Shown here in pieces: positions 9,201-18,684 of a stretch of 64,000 nt of DNA (the stretch's first letter is position 1; every line of letters begins with the position of its first letter). The notes under the pieces were generated by a model. It was given only the letters and a program-made list of their open reading frames with translations. It did no database searches and was not told the origin of the DNA. The stretch is from Brachyhypopomus gauderio (lineage: Eukaryota; Chordata; Actinopteri; Gymnotiformes; Hypopomidae): NCBI RefSeq assembly GCF_052324685.1, contig NC_135220.1, forward strand, positions 6,145,843 to 6,209,842. The letters run 5' to 3'. The translations under genes were made by a program, and so were the position numbers.

Positions 9201-12200
9201 TGTCTGGGAACCCCCCTGGGTCTTTCCTACTGCCCTCCTACCCTCTGGCCACTCTTCCGGGAGTGCAGCTCACTCCCACTCTGCATCGTAGACGACACAA
9301 GCGAGACACGAGCCCTCTGCGCAGAGACCCGGGTCCGTGGAGGGACAGTACTGGTGAGCGCATGGCTACGTTGCTAAGAACGTGCTAGGCACACACAGTG
9401 AGGCATGGCCGGTTATTTGGGTGCCCGGTTAAGTTAAGTTGGTCTTGCACTAAGCTTGTCTTGCACTTGTTCCCACGTCAGTGGTAAAGTGATGAGCAGA
9501 CCTAATTTTGTGGTGTCATACATACTACATGAATTTTATTTTAACCAAAAAATGTGCATATACTTGGATCATTTATAGTCACCACTTGTCAAATGTACAA
9601 AATACTCATACTGATGCTCTTCATCTGACATGATTTCACTCAGTAATGGAACAGTGTCTAGCAGAGGCGACATATGCTAGCCATTAGCAGAGCTAGGCGG
9701 TACTGTAGTTTGGCGCTTCAGTATCTACCAGTATCAGAATTAAAATAATTTTGAATTGTGCCGAAATAATTAAATTGAATCAAATTGTATTTAAATGTAA
9801 GACTTCATGATGCAATAAACTAAAAGAATCACAACTAAGCTAAACTAAAACTGGGTCATACATTTACTGAAGCTCTGATAAATGTCTTCCTGCTTCTGGG
9901 CTCACGGATGCCCTGCTTTCAGTTCTTCAGTACTAATTCATTGTGCTGCCATTACATGAATTGTAGCAAGATGCATATGAGATGTTGCCGTTCTCGGTCC
10001 ATCTTGCTTGAATCATATTTCAGTGGCACTTTCAGATAAAGAAACATATGCAACGTAGTACTAAGGCACTGAGAAATGTTATGGTGAGGTAATTTCTGCT
10101 AATGGCCTTATTCGCCCATGCAGGTGAAGTTGGCTCCAGCAGGTGTCCCCCACTGCCTGTGCTCGCTTCACGCACGACAGTCACCTCGTCAGGACTGATG
10201 AGGCCTTCTCCGCCCACATTCACAAGGTTGCCTCCACTCCCCAAACCTTCTGGCCGAGAGCCTCTCCGTGCCTTCAGGCCTGCCAAAGGTGAGCTCACTC
10301 TTTTGCTCTCCTGGAAATTGCATCCAAAATCATTTGCTGCACCAACAACAACAACAAAAAAGTAAAAAAAGTATTAAAAGAGTAAAAACTGCTTTGAAAG
10401 CCCTATACTACAAACAAAAAGCCCCTGCTGATCCTCTTGTACATTGCTATGCCTGCACCCATGGACATGTTTTTCTGCACCATGAAGAAACCACTATGAA
10501 ACCAGAAGTTATATTTGGGATTTTTGATGGAGTACGTGTTAATATGTATTGTGCTTTTCAGGATCTCAAGTGCAAAGCACCAGGGCAGTCCCTGCTGACG
10601 ACATGTGTGAAGGAGTAGTTGGCAGAGGTTGGAATTGCTTTGCTGTTAACACTGCATTACACAACAATGTTTTATATCTAGTTCTCCATGTTGAATAATG
10701 TTTTGCAGTCAGTTTTCAAGCTGATTTGAACCAAAGTTGAGCTGGTAGCCCTAAAAGTCCTAGTCAGTTTGTTTGGGTTCTGGTATTCCTCTCTAGATGA
10801 ACTCAAACCAGGAACTCCCAGGAAGGATCCCCATGAGCATCAGATTTTACAGCCCTTCTACAAACCAGACCTCGCTCTCGCTCAGAGCTTCAGACTGCTT
10901 AGCTCTGATGACTGGTAAGTCACACCTGCAAAATTCTGAAGCATATGGCTAGGGCAGGTTAAACAGCAAGTCATTTATGGTGTTCTGCATATATGGTATG
11001 TATGCATGTATTTAGTGAAGTTTTTTCCTCTTTGTCCCTTTTCTTGTAGCATTTTTTACTTTCAGTAGCCAATGGTTACAGTGTGTGTCTATGTCCAATA
11101 TCTTCATACAGGGAGAAGAAAATTGAAGGATTGATGTCAATCCGTAGATTGGCTCAGTATCACGCTGATGTGCTTGGCAGCAGGCTTCATGATGTCTGCA
11201 TTGTTCTTATTCAAGAGGTAAGCCACTATATTTGCTGACTGTGTATCTGTCTTCTGAATTCTAAAATTGGCAGCCATCAGCATGTACACATTACAGGTGA
11301 TGTTGCTGACAAACTCAAGTCAGAGTTAGCATAGTACTTTGAAATTCCTTTTTTATAAAAACATTTCTCATTTAATTGAAATTCAGATGGCATATCTAAC
11401 TGTAATTAGTGATTAATGTATTTAGGCCTACATAACACATTGCAGTGGTGGATTATACTTATTAAGATGGCGGTGGCAGTGTTGGATGTGGCTGAAACGA
11501 GCTGGAACGTCGTCTTTCCTGCAGGTGCTGCACCTGCGCTCTGCAGTGTCCCGCATGGCGGTGGTGTCCTTGAGGGAGTTGTACTCCAGCCTGCAGAAAG
11601 GGATGGACCAGGAAGTGGAGGCTACAGCTAAGGTCCTCCTCCACAAAGCAGCGGAGTCCAATGGCTTCATCAGGCAGGACGTGGACACAGCTCTGGACAG
11701 CATGGTGCAGAACTGCACCCCCATTCGGAGCATGAACGCCCTTCTTGCTGGAGGACTCTGGTCAGTTAGCATGCAGTGAGCTTTAAACTGTGGCTTTCAG
11801 ATAGCAACAACAGTAACAAGAAGCTAACACAACACTGATTATGGCTGCTGTTTTTACTTCTCCATTGTTCTTTCAAAATATTGCCACGACCTATATCAAT
11901 ATTTTTAGTTATTTATCCTCTTAAATATTTTTTTTTATTGAGTTCCATCTCCGCTCTGCTGATCCAAACTGCCCTTCACACCACTTAAAGAATAGGCTAG
12001 TTAGCTAGCTCACAGAGGACATACAAACATTTTCTGTTTAAAAAATACATATATACACTAACTGTTGCAAACTAAGCCATTGAATAGAATATGATCATTT
12101 GATTGTGCACGTAGATCATACATAAGGGTATTAAGTTTCTTTATAGAAGCAAAAAGTTGTACTGTATACATTGATTGGATGGATTAATAGTTATTACCTT

Positions 12201-15200
12201 CTTTTTTTGAATGCCCTAATTTTTTTCCTTCTGTTTTCCTCAAAAGTCATCTGAATGCTGCAGTAAGAAAGTGTACTGCTCGGCACTTGGCTACTTTGGT
12301 AGAGAAGATTGGTGCAGAGCGAATTATTCCTGCAGTCTCCAAGTTGGCACAGGACTCTTCCCAAGAAACCAGGTTAGTATTGTGATCAGAACGAGAATTC
12401 TACAAAGCTTATTCAATTTCCCAGATAGTAATAGATGCTGTGAGTCATGGATCCCTCACTCTCGGTTCTCTCCTGTTTTGGGGTCTGTTCCTCGTCTCAG
12501 GCGCTTGGGCCGGCGTATGCTGCTGTTCCTGTCCTCCCACCACGACTTTGATAAGATGGTGGAAAAGTACATCCCTGCCAAAGACCTGGCAACCATCAGG
12601 GACACTGTCCTCACTCTGAAATCCAAGGTGGCGATTCATGTTTGGATACATGATGAGGATTTTTTATCCCTTTCAGCAACTATGCCCCATGTTTACTCAC
12701 TAAACAAAGCTTATTCACAAAACTTCTAGGTGAAACAGACTGCAATAAAAAAACATCTAAACTGTCATGGTAGACATATATTGTAAACAAATAATAAAGT
12801 ACAGGACAGTGCGTGACACCACACATTGTATTTACAGTAGGACATGCACAGTGGTTGAGCATGGTTCAAAATGAACCGGTTTGAAACCTTTGGGATAGAA
12901 TCAAAGTATGAAGCAACATGTGGACTTCAATATCATCACTCCATGTTTTGTGGTGATTCGTACGTGTGTATTCCCAGAAGAGGACAAAGGTGTCTAGGAT
13001 TCCAAGATATAAGATGCGTCAGCCTCGTCTGGAGCAGCAAGAAGCTCCAGCCGCACAGACGGATCGGCAGAACACGCAGCGAATGAAGCGCAGCCTTAGG
13101 CACACGGTGAAGGACGTGAGCCCAGACGACGCGGCACCTCTGAAAGGTAACGGCTGACCTCGGCAAACGCTCCCCTCCTGTTTCCTGAGAACTTTACCTT
13201 ACCGCTTACCTATGAACCTCCTTCTCATCAGACCTGCAGCTGAACAGTAATGTTCCAGCCCAGACTAAGACCGATGTCCTCATGGATGATTTGCCCACGA
13301 GCCCCAGCAATGCACGCACCCCCAGAAGTCCCAGCCCCCCCACGGCTGTCCCTACTAAACACTTACTGCCACGACGCAGACGAGCTCCCAGTCTGATCAG
13401 AGCACGCCCGTCCCTTTCAAACAGTTCTGGTGAGTGTTGCCTGCTCTTCAGCTTCTTCATGTGTGATCACTGCGCTTGCACGTAAATTGCTTTGCTGTTA
13501 ACACTGCATTACACAACAATGTTTTAAATCTAGTTCTCCATGTTGAATAATGTTTTGCAGTTACAAGGATGTAACTTTTTTTGTTTCATGTAGTGAGCTT
13601 CACTTCACGTTACACTGCGGGACGTCTTCTGGGCACAGGAGGATTCGGCTCAGTGTATGCAGGAGTCCGCAAGGCTGATGGAAAACAGGTGAGCATCAGC
13701 ACACAATACAAGAATGATTGTGGGACCTAATTTCTATTTTAGATTGTGATTAGAACTTTGAGCTATGAGTTTTCCCTAGAGATCATTTGTTATTCACATG
13801 GCAATCAAGTGGTCAAGTCTAATGTACCTTGACCTTTTTCCACTTTTTGAACACAAAGATCCTGATTATACAATGTGATAAGCTTGGCAATCTGTGGATG
13901 AGTATTTATCAGACTCCAGATTTATGAGTTACCCGAGAAGCTGTGGCTACCATCTGAAAGCCCTTAGATATGTTAAATATACTGTCTGTTTTGTGTAAAC
14001 AACTTCACTTCCTGTGTTTTTTATGTGACCAGATCGCCATTAAATTTGTGCCAAAGTATCACGCAGAAAGGTTCATCACTGTTGTAAGTCCAATACCTTT
14101 ACTTATGTAATATTGCAACAATGTTTGGAACTTTTTAGATGGGTAAAACTGTAAAGGGACTATAAACGCAAAGCTGTTAATTTTCCATTCAGTGACTCCT
14201 CACAACACGAATGGAAAACAGTTCACATTTTAGATTCAGGTTTCATCTAATGATTGGTACCAATCCAGATCCCTTTCATGTTAACCTGCTAACCATAATT
14301 CCACTATAAATCTTCAAACCCATACTAACCAAGTCTTCCTTAATTTTAGCCCGGCAATACTCGCCGTCTCCCCTTAGAGGTGGCTTTAATGGAGATGGTG
14401 TGCAAGCCACCTCGTTGTGAGCATATTGTGGAGCTCCTAGAATGGTTTGAGTGCCACAAGTGCTTCATCTTGATTCTGGAGCGACCCGTCCCCTGCATAG
14501 ACCTGTTTGACTTCTTGAACTTGCACCAACGCCAACTGCCTGAGCCACTGGCACGACGGATCATGCGTCAGGTGGTTCAGGCTGTCCTTCACTGCCATGA
14601 CCGTGGAGTTCTGCATAGAGACATCAAGGGAAAGAACCTTCTGGTGAACCTGGACACCCTTGACGTCAAGTTGATCGACTTTGGCTGTGGCGATCTGCTT
14701 AAGACCGGACCCTACAGGCACTTTAGAGGTTATTCACCATAGGAATGAAATGTGCACCTCAAGTTAAAAAATGGGATCAAATTAGAGACTATTATAAACA
14801 TTTTATTTTGTTATTGATGATTCTCTCTCGTTGTCTCAGGCACCATGGTATACAGCCCACCTGAATGGCAGGTTGACAGGACGTATGAGGGCCGTCAAGC
14901 CACCATCTGGAGTCTGGGTGTGCTCCTCTACAGTATTATCTGTGGACATCTGCCCTTTGAGAAGGTGGAGGACATTGTTGAGGCACACCTGTGCTTCAGT
15001 GGAAACCCATCCAGAGGTGAAAAGGCAGAAGCATCTTCAAGATAACTAGAAAGTCTAAATTGCAAAATGATCATTTATGTAATTATTTAATCTGGTAATG
15101 TAATACACAACCACAGATTGATAAAATGGACTAATGAAGAATGGAGAATTGGCAATACAACATTTTGTAACCGTCTTAAAATGATAAAAAGTTTTGTTCA

Positions 15201-15446
15201 GTCTTTTTTGTTAGTGATGGAGGTTTCTGTACAGTTCTGTCATTTATAAACTTTGAATAAGCCATTAGAACAGTCAGATCAGAAGTTTCAGATGGTAATT
15301 GATTTTCTTTCTCAACTAATCCCGTTGCTACACACACAGACTGCCGCCATCTGATAACATGGTGTCTTCAAAAGGACCCTGCAAAACGTCCTGTGCTCGA
15401 GGATGTTCTTGCACATGAGTGGTTTTTAGAAGGACTTCAGAACTAA
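6271..15446 (+). CDS. TOGARAM–Pim chimera, copy 1: TOG-domain protein fused to Pim-like Ser/Thr kinase
   Basis: Exons: 6271–6358, 6888–7022, 7311–7403, 7777–7941, 8833–8970, 9177–9353, 10124–10288, 10562–10627, 10797–10914, 11112–11217, 11525–11760, 12247–12372, 12501–12627, 12978–13146, 13232–13429, 13594–13688, 14033–14083, 14350–14728, 14840–15016, 15340–15446. All introns are GT–AG and phases agree, giving 971 residues without a stop. Residues 1–381 are Pro/Arg-rich. Residues ~380–580 form a TOG domain of the TOGARAM (crescerin) family, known to bind tubulin in cilia; the helix with DDWEKKIEGLMSIRRLAQYH opens it. Residues 581–702 are a linker. Residues 703–971 are a Pim-type kinase: glycine loop GTGGFGSVY, Lys738, αC Glu761, Pim-like proline hinge ERPVP, HRD at 840–842, DFG at 861–863, PPE at 884–886. 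TOGARAM1 versus TOGARAM2 ancestry is unclear. Start chosen as the first ATG after a good acceptor. Alternative: a separate Pim gene from ATG 13014. Confidence 0.72.
6359..6887. other. Intron 1 (coding) of copy 1
   Basis: 529 bp, AT-rich, no additional exon supported. Its 3' half (about 6725–6800) resembles 7181–7245 in the next intron: both carry ATGACATCACA- and TCACATGGCAC-type motifs followed by TAGCCCTT, suggesting an old local duplication. Confidence 0.5.
7656..8050. repeat. Intragenic duplication, copy A, containing exon 4
   Basis: About 395 bp starting CTTGCTTGAATCATATTTCA and ending at GAAAACCCT. It includes the whole 165-nt exon 4 (7777–7941) with both splice sites, and it is repeated 2.35 kb downstream. 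Confidence 0.85.
7942..8832. other. Intron 4 of copy 1
   Basis: 891 bp. It holds A-rich runs, a GAGACCGGGTATGGTTGTAA motif at about 8057 that resembles the end of a fish repeat, and a C-rich stretch at 8510–8600 with exon-like composition but no usable donor. No exon is called. Confidence 0.45.
9354..10123. other. Intron 6 of copy 1
   Basis: 770 bp, AT-rich. The last ~120 bp belong to intragenic duplication copy B. No gene or transposon is recognised in the remainder. Confidence 0.45.
10003..10404. repeat. Intragenic duplication, copy B, containing exon 7
   Basis: Near-identical to 7656–8050. Exon 7 (10124–10288) differs from exon 4 at only four bases that I can see, changing Thr to Ala and Ala to Ser. 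Both exons are phase 1–1, so the duplication lengthens the protein by 55 residues in frame. Confidence 0.85.
10633..10709. repeat. 77-bp patch, TOGARAM intron copy
   Basis: Begins AATTGCTTTGCTGTTAACAC and ends TTTTGCAGT, in the intron after exon 8. It is matched with one mismatch at 13485–13561 inside the Pim part of the gene. Confidence 0.85.
11112..12627 (+). other. TOG-domain exons of copy 1 (exons 10–13)
   Basis: The four exons encode about 198 residues of alternating amphipathic helices typical of a HEAT-type TOG domain. Family-diagnostic stretches are AVSRMAVVSLRELYSSLQKG, SNGFIRQDVDTALDSMVQNC, ARHLATLVEKIGAERIIPAV and GRRMLLFLSSHHDFDKMVEK. I recognise these as TOGARAM (FAM179/crescerin) TOG sequence, matching the penultimate TOG domain of that family. 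The last exon ends ...LTLKSK in phase 0 with an unusual donor, GTGGCG. The equivalents in other copies are 24513–26028, 37902–39417 and 51335–52721. Confidence 0.75.
12637..12945. repeat. Left direct repeat flanking the Pim cassette, unit 1
   Basis: About 309 bp starting CATGTTTGGATACATGATGA, nearly repeated at 15476–15809. I count about 17 differences over ~305 aligned bases plus one ~25-bp indel. It lies in the intron that joins the TOG and linker exons. Confidence 0.85.
12793..12798 (+). promoter_or_regulatory. Intronic AATAAA downstream of the TOG exons
   Basis: A consensus AATAAA about 165 bp after exon 13, within the left direct repeat. If the weak donor GTGGCG at 12628 is not used, the frame continues for 34 codons (VAIHVWIHDEDF...) to a TAG at 12727–12729, before this signal. 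That would give a TOG-only protein. Confidence 0.35.
13485..13561. repeat. 77-bp patch, Pim-linker intron copy
   Basis: Same 77 bp as 10633–10709, with TTTTAAATC instead of TTTTATATC. It lies in the intron between linker exon 15 and the first kinase exon. Confidence 0.85.
13594..15446 (+). other. Pim-like kinase-domain exons of copy 1 (exons 16–20)
   Basis: Five exons encode a full-length kinase domain of about 268 residues ending ...WFLEGLQN and TAA at 15444–15446. Pim hallmarks are the proline-containing hinge ERPVPCIDLFDF, LHRDIKGKN, LIDFGCGDLLK, VYSPPEW and the ATIWSLGVLLY segment with Trp in the F-helix region. Pim kinases are constitutively active cytoplasmic/nuclear kinases that phosphorylate basic-site substrates. 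Teleosts carry large families of Pim-like genes. Because introns are present, the segment arrived as DNA, not as a retrocopy. Confidence 0.85.
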
Positions 15447-15475
15447 CTCAGGTTAGACAAGGAGTATAAATGGAA

Positions 15476-15809
15476 CATGTTTGCATACATGATGAGGATT
15501 TTTTATCCCATTCAGCCACTATGCCCCATGTTTACTCACTAAACAAAGCTTATTCACAAAACCTTTAGGTGAAACAGACTGCAAAAAAAAACCATCTAAA
15601 CTGTGATGGTAGACATATATTGTAAAAAAATATTAAAGTACAGGGCAGTGCGTGGCACCATACATTGTATTTACAGTAGGGCATGCACAGTGTAGTCCCA
15701 GACCCAGTAGTTAAAGGACAGAGCATGGTTCAAAATGAACCGGCTTGAAACCTTTGGGATATAACCAAAGTATGAAGCAACATGTGGACTTCAATATCAT
15801 CACTCCATG
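15476..15809. repeat. Right direct repeat flanking the Pim cassette, unit 1
   Basis: About 334 bp starting CATGTTTGCATACATGATGA. It is longer than the left copy because of an extra TAGTCCCAGACCCAGTAGTT region near 15692. It sits just upstream of the next TOGARAM exon acceptor (15827), so this copy probably occupies the original intron position. Confidence 0.85.
15632..15637 (+). promoter_or_regulatory. Candidate polyadenylation signal ATTAAA for the chimera
   Basis: ATTAAA about 190 bp after the kinase stop is the nearest standard-like signal. The equivalent base in the left direct repeat makes AATAAA instead (12793–12798). Use is inferred. Confidence 0.35.
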
Positions 15810-15827
15810 ATGTTGATGTGGCTTTAG

Positions 15828-17748
15828 GATCTGGGTGAGATGCCTCAGGATACACAGCTCGAGGCAGGCGCTCCATCCCAGCTGTGGAGTCATGCGTACC
15901 TCCTCCTCAGTTTGCCAGCAGGTGAATATTTAAAATCAAACAACAACAAAAATCAAAACAACAACAAAAAAGTGCATCCTGATTGGAACTGCTTTGATGT
16001 TTGCAATTTTGATGGTTTTGATGTTGGTTTAATTTGATTGCAGCCTTGTTCATTTTGTGTTTCAACACTATAACCCAATCCTTGTGTTTTCTCTCTTGTG
16101 TGTGTTCAGCAAAGACAGCAGCAGAGCACACATCCTTAGCATTGCAGACAAGACGGAGTACGTCAAGCAGCTCAAGGCCCTGCTGGGTTCAAAAGACTTC
16201 AGGGAGCGCATCAAGTGCATTGATCAGCTGGTGGTCGACTGCGAAGACAACCCATATATGGTCGTGGGCAACATGTTTCCGGTAACTCATTTGAACTGAA
16301 TTGATTTTTAATGTTTTCAGCAGCTTTCAGAAGTGATCTGTATAGGGGGTCATACGTTGGAGAACATTAAATGCTGGCACATTTTAAATGCTGGCACATC
16401 ACACTGCTCAGATGTGCCAGCACTGCTCAGAGACAACCTGGCCCAAGTGGTCTAGATCTTAGTCCCAGCTATAGTGGACAATCACCTCAACTCCAAGAAT
16501 AACGCCATCTACATGGCAACAATAGGTGCCATTCAAGCTCTCATCAATAACCTTGGTGGGTTCATTTCTCTCTTCACAAAACATCTTGAAGAACACATGC
16601 CACTGGGCTTTAGAAAAACAACAACAACAATGATTGTGTTCTGTTTTACCTTTGGGGAAAAGGTTCACACAAATCGGTAAAAGAATGTTCCTGCTCTTTG
16701 ACTAGATGTTTGTGGTGCAGATCAAATGGAAATTTCCTTTCATATTAAGGCACAGTCCAATATAAAGAGAAAAAAAAAGACTGACAGGAGATCTTGCGTT
16801 ATCTGACAGCAGATTGTTAAATAATGGAGTTTACAGTGGATGTGCTTAGGCTCTTTTGTTCTGCCTAATATGCACTCAAATAATTATGCATATGTGTTCC
16901 AAATGACCATTTGCAAACAGAGCTTTGTTCTCCTATCAGATACTGTTCATATATATTTAGTTAAAGTGTAACATTTTATGTGAATAATTAGTTGTTTTGA
17001 TAAAGCAGGACACGTTTCTAAAAAGAATTACCATACTGTAAATATTGCTGAACTTGACCAACACTGTCCTTGATCTATCTTTTTTCAGATAACACTACTT
17101 CTTCAACTGTTTTGCACAAAGGCTCGATTTCTCAGTGGAAAAGCTAAAGTGGATCTTGTTGATAAAGTTGCAGGTAAGTATACAATATACAGTGTCTAAT
17201 CTTTTGTGGTTGTGTATACAGAAATATTCTACAAATTCAAATACATTTATCAAAAAACAATTATTTCAGAAAGTCATTCCACTGATATGCTAAGAGATGC
17301 CAGAGATAAAAAAAAGATAAAAGATTTACCAGAAATACTATAATTCCTATATTTATTAATAATATTTATAATATTGATAATAATCATTCCAGAGAGTTAC
17401 CATAGTTACCAAATACTGTCACTTTAATTGAATTAAATCTTTCTAGGTTAAGAAAATGCTTCTGCAATAACCCAGTACTTTCCAGGGTTGATTTATTGAT
17501 CTTGTTCTTTTTATAGAGCTGGTTAGGGAACTCTTCCCCTGCAAGCCACAACTGGTTGAGCAGAAGGTGCTTCCTCTGCTCTGGTACCTCCTGGGGACCT
17601 CCAGCAACAGTGGTACAGTCCACGGGAGGGGTGGAAGCGTAAGGGGGGCCACTGTCCACCTATGCCAAGCCGCAAGAGCCTAAACGAGTTTGTGAAGAAC
17701 CTCTCGATCAACTGAGAGCTGCCAGCCAGACCTCCAGACCAAAATAAA
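15828..17748 (+). pseudogene. Decayed TOGARAM 3' exons (C-terminal TOG domain), unit 1
   Basis: Five exon remnants follow the kinase stop. 15828–15921 begins GEMPQDT in the ancestral phase 0 but is frameshifted before GRRSIPAVE. 16110–16281 is intact and encodes a TOG start (IADKTEYVKQLKALLGSKDF). About 16420–16555 lacks its 5' half and has an in-frame TAG at 16453–16455, upstream of ILVPAIVDNHLNSKN. 17089–17173 is intact (FCTKARFLSGKAKVDLVDKV). 17517–17715 reads to an in-frame TAA at 17681–17683, because an internal deletion put the terminal SLNEFVKNLSIN out of frame. An AATAAA at 17743–17748 follows. Since the fusion ends at 15446, these exons are free of coding constraint. Confidence 0.8.
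16389..16422. repeat. Perfect 12-bp inverted repeat at the truncated TOG exon
   Basis: TGCTGGCACATC (16389–16400), a 10-nt loop, then GATGTGCCAGCA (16411–16422). It abuts the point where the third TOGARAM remnant exon loses homology, so it may mark the deletion event. Present in the equivalent place in every complete unit. Confidence 0.8.
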
Positions 17749-18379
17749 CCCCAACATGGTTTCTACTTGAAGATGGAGATGTTTGTGCATTTCTTATTGT
17801 GCCTGCACTTTAAATGAAAGAGAGAGGAAGAAAGTCAAATTAGCAGAAAGCTAAATCATTCAACTCAGAAGTCCTTTTAAATAAGGAGCACAGATTTTAG
17901 CGAATCACATCAGGTTTAACATGCCTAGGAGCTCTGCTCTTTTTGCACTTTGAAATACTAACACTTATCATGATAACTGTTGTCATGGTGACTATAGATA
18001 TATATTGTTCTATGATTGTTATTTTCTGTTGACATATCTATCATATATATGACCTCAGTGACCCCTTGTCTCATGCCGCTGTTTGCGTTCCGGCATTGTT
18101 TGATTTACAAATTAAGCACTGTATAGCTAATAAGTGTAATGGCAGATTTTGCAGACCGGCCTCAGGGAGGACTTCAGCACAACACTAAGTGCTTGTGGGT
18201 TATATTGAACATTTGTTCTTGCTTTTTGTGTTTGTTTTTGGGACTTTTGTGAGGGAAATTAAATGACAGTAATATTAGCTAAAGCATTTAAATCAACTCC
18301 AAACACTCAAATAATAAGAGAGATTTCCCACATCCTGTGTGTGTGCCCGCTAATGACACTATATGCAAGAGGACGTGCT
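17749..18379. other. Non-genic spacer 3' of the TOGARAM remnant, unit 1
   Basis: AT-rich sequence with no exon visible. Unit 2 lacks 16 bp of the equivalent stretch. The spacer leads into the SINE-like repeat, and beyond it 18685–19048 is likewise AT-rich and empty up to the next unit. Confidence 0.5.
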
Positions 18380-18684
18380 GATGCTCCTACCTGAGGCTCA
18401 CCATCTACACCAAAGAGACTGTGACTACTTGGCCGGGGAACAAGGACCTTAAACATTATCTGTAGAACCATCCTGCGCACCACAGACTTGTGCTAACGGG
18501 CCGCCCAATGGAGGATGGGTTCCCTTTTGAGTCTTGGTCCTCCCAAGGTTTCTTCCTAATCCCCACCACCATAGGGAGTTTTTCCTTGCCACTGTCGCCT
18601 TGGCTTGCTCATTAGGGACCCATACGATTGTAAAGCTGCTTTGTGACATGTACTGTGAAAGCTATATAAATAAATTTGACTTTG
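18380..18684 (+). mobile_element. SINE/LINE-tail-like interspersed repeat, unit 1
   Basis: Contains GGATGGGTTCCCTTTTGAGT, CCACCATAGGGAGTTTTTCC and TTGCCACTGTCGCCTTGGCT, followed by AAAGCTGCTTTGTGACATGT and the AT-rich tail CTATATAAATAAATTTGACT. I recognise this as a high-copy teleost repeat whose 3' tail resembles LINE-mobilised SINEs. The family name is uncertain and the 5' end approximate. It occupies the same site in all units, so it predates the amplification. Confidence 0.6.

Noticed and set aside
11428-11772. Minus-strand 114-codon frame
   Set aside because: It is the antisense of TOG exon 11, a shadow of GC-rich coding sequence.
12271-12729. 152-codon open frame containing part of the TOG domain
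   Set aside because: It reads exon 12 in the wrong frame and exon 13 in the right one. The intron between them (128 bp) is properly spliced in the model. Only its last part matters, for the possible read-through isoform.
14437-14721. Minus-strand 94-codon frame
   Set aside because: It is the antisense of the main kinase exon.
13594-15446. Pim kinase as a processed retrocopy
   Set aside because: The kinase segment keeps five exons with proper introns and no poly(A) tail, so it was not inserted through RNA.
12637-15809. Direct repeats as LTRs of a retroelement carrying the kinase
   Set aside because: They lack TG...CA ends, a short target-site duplication, a primer-binding site and any retroelement coding sequence.
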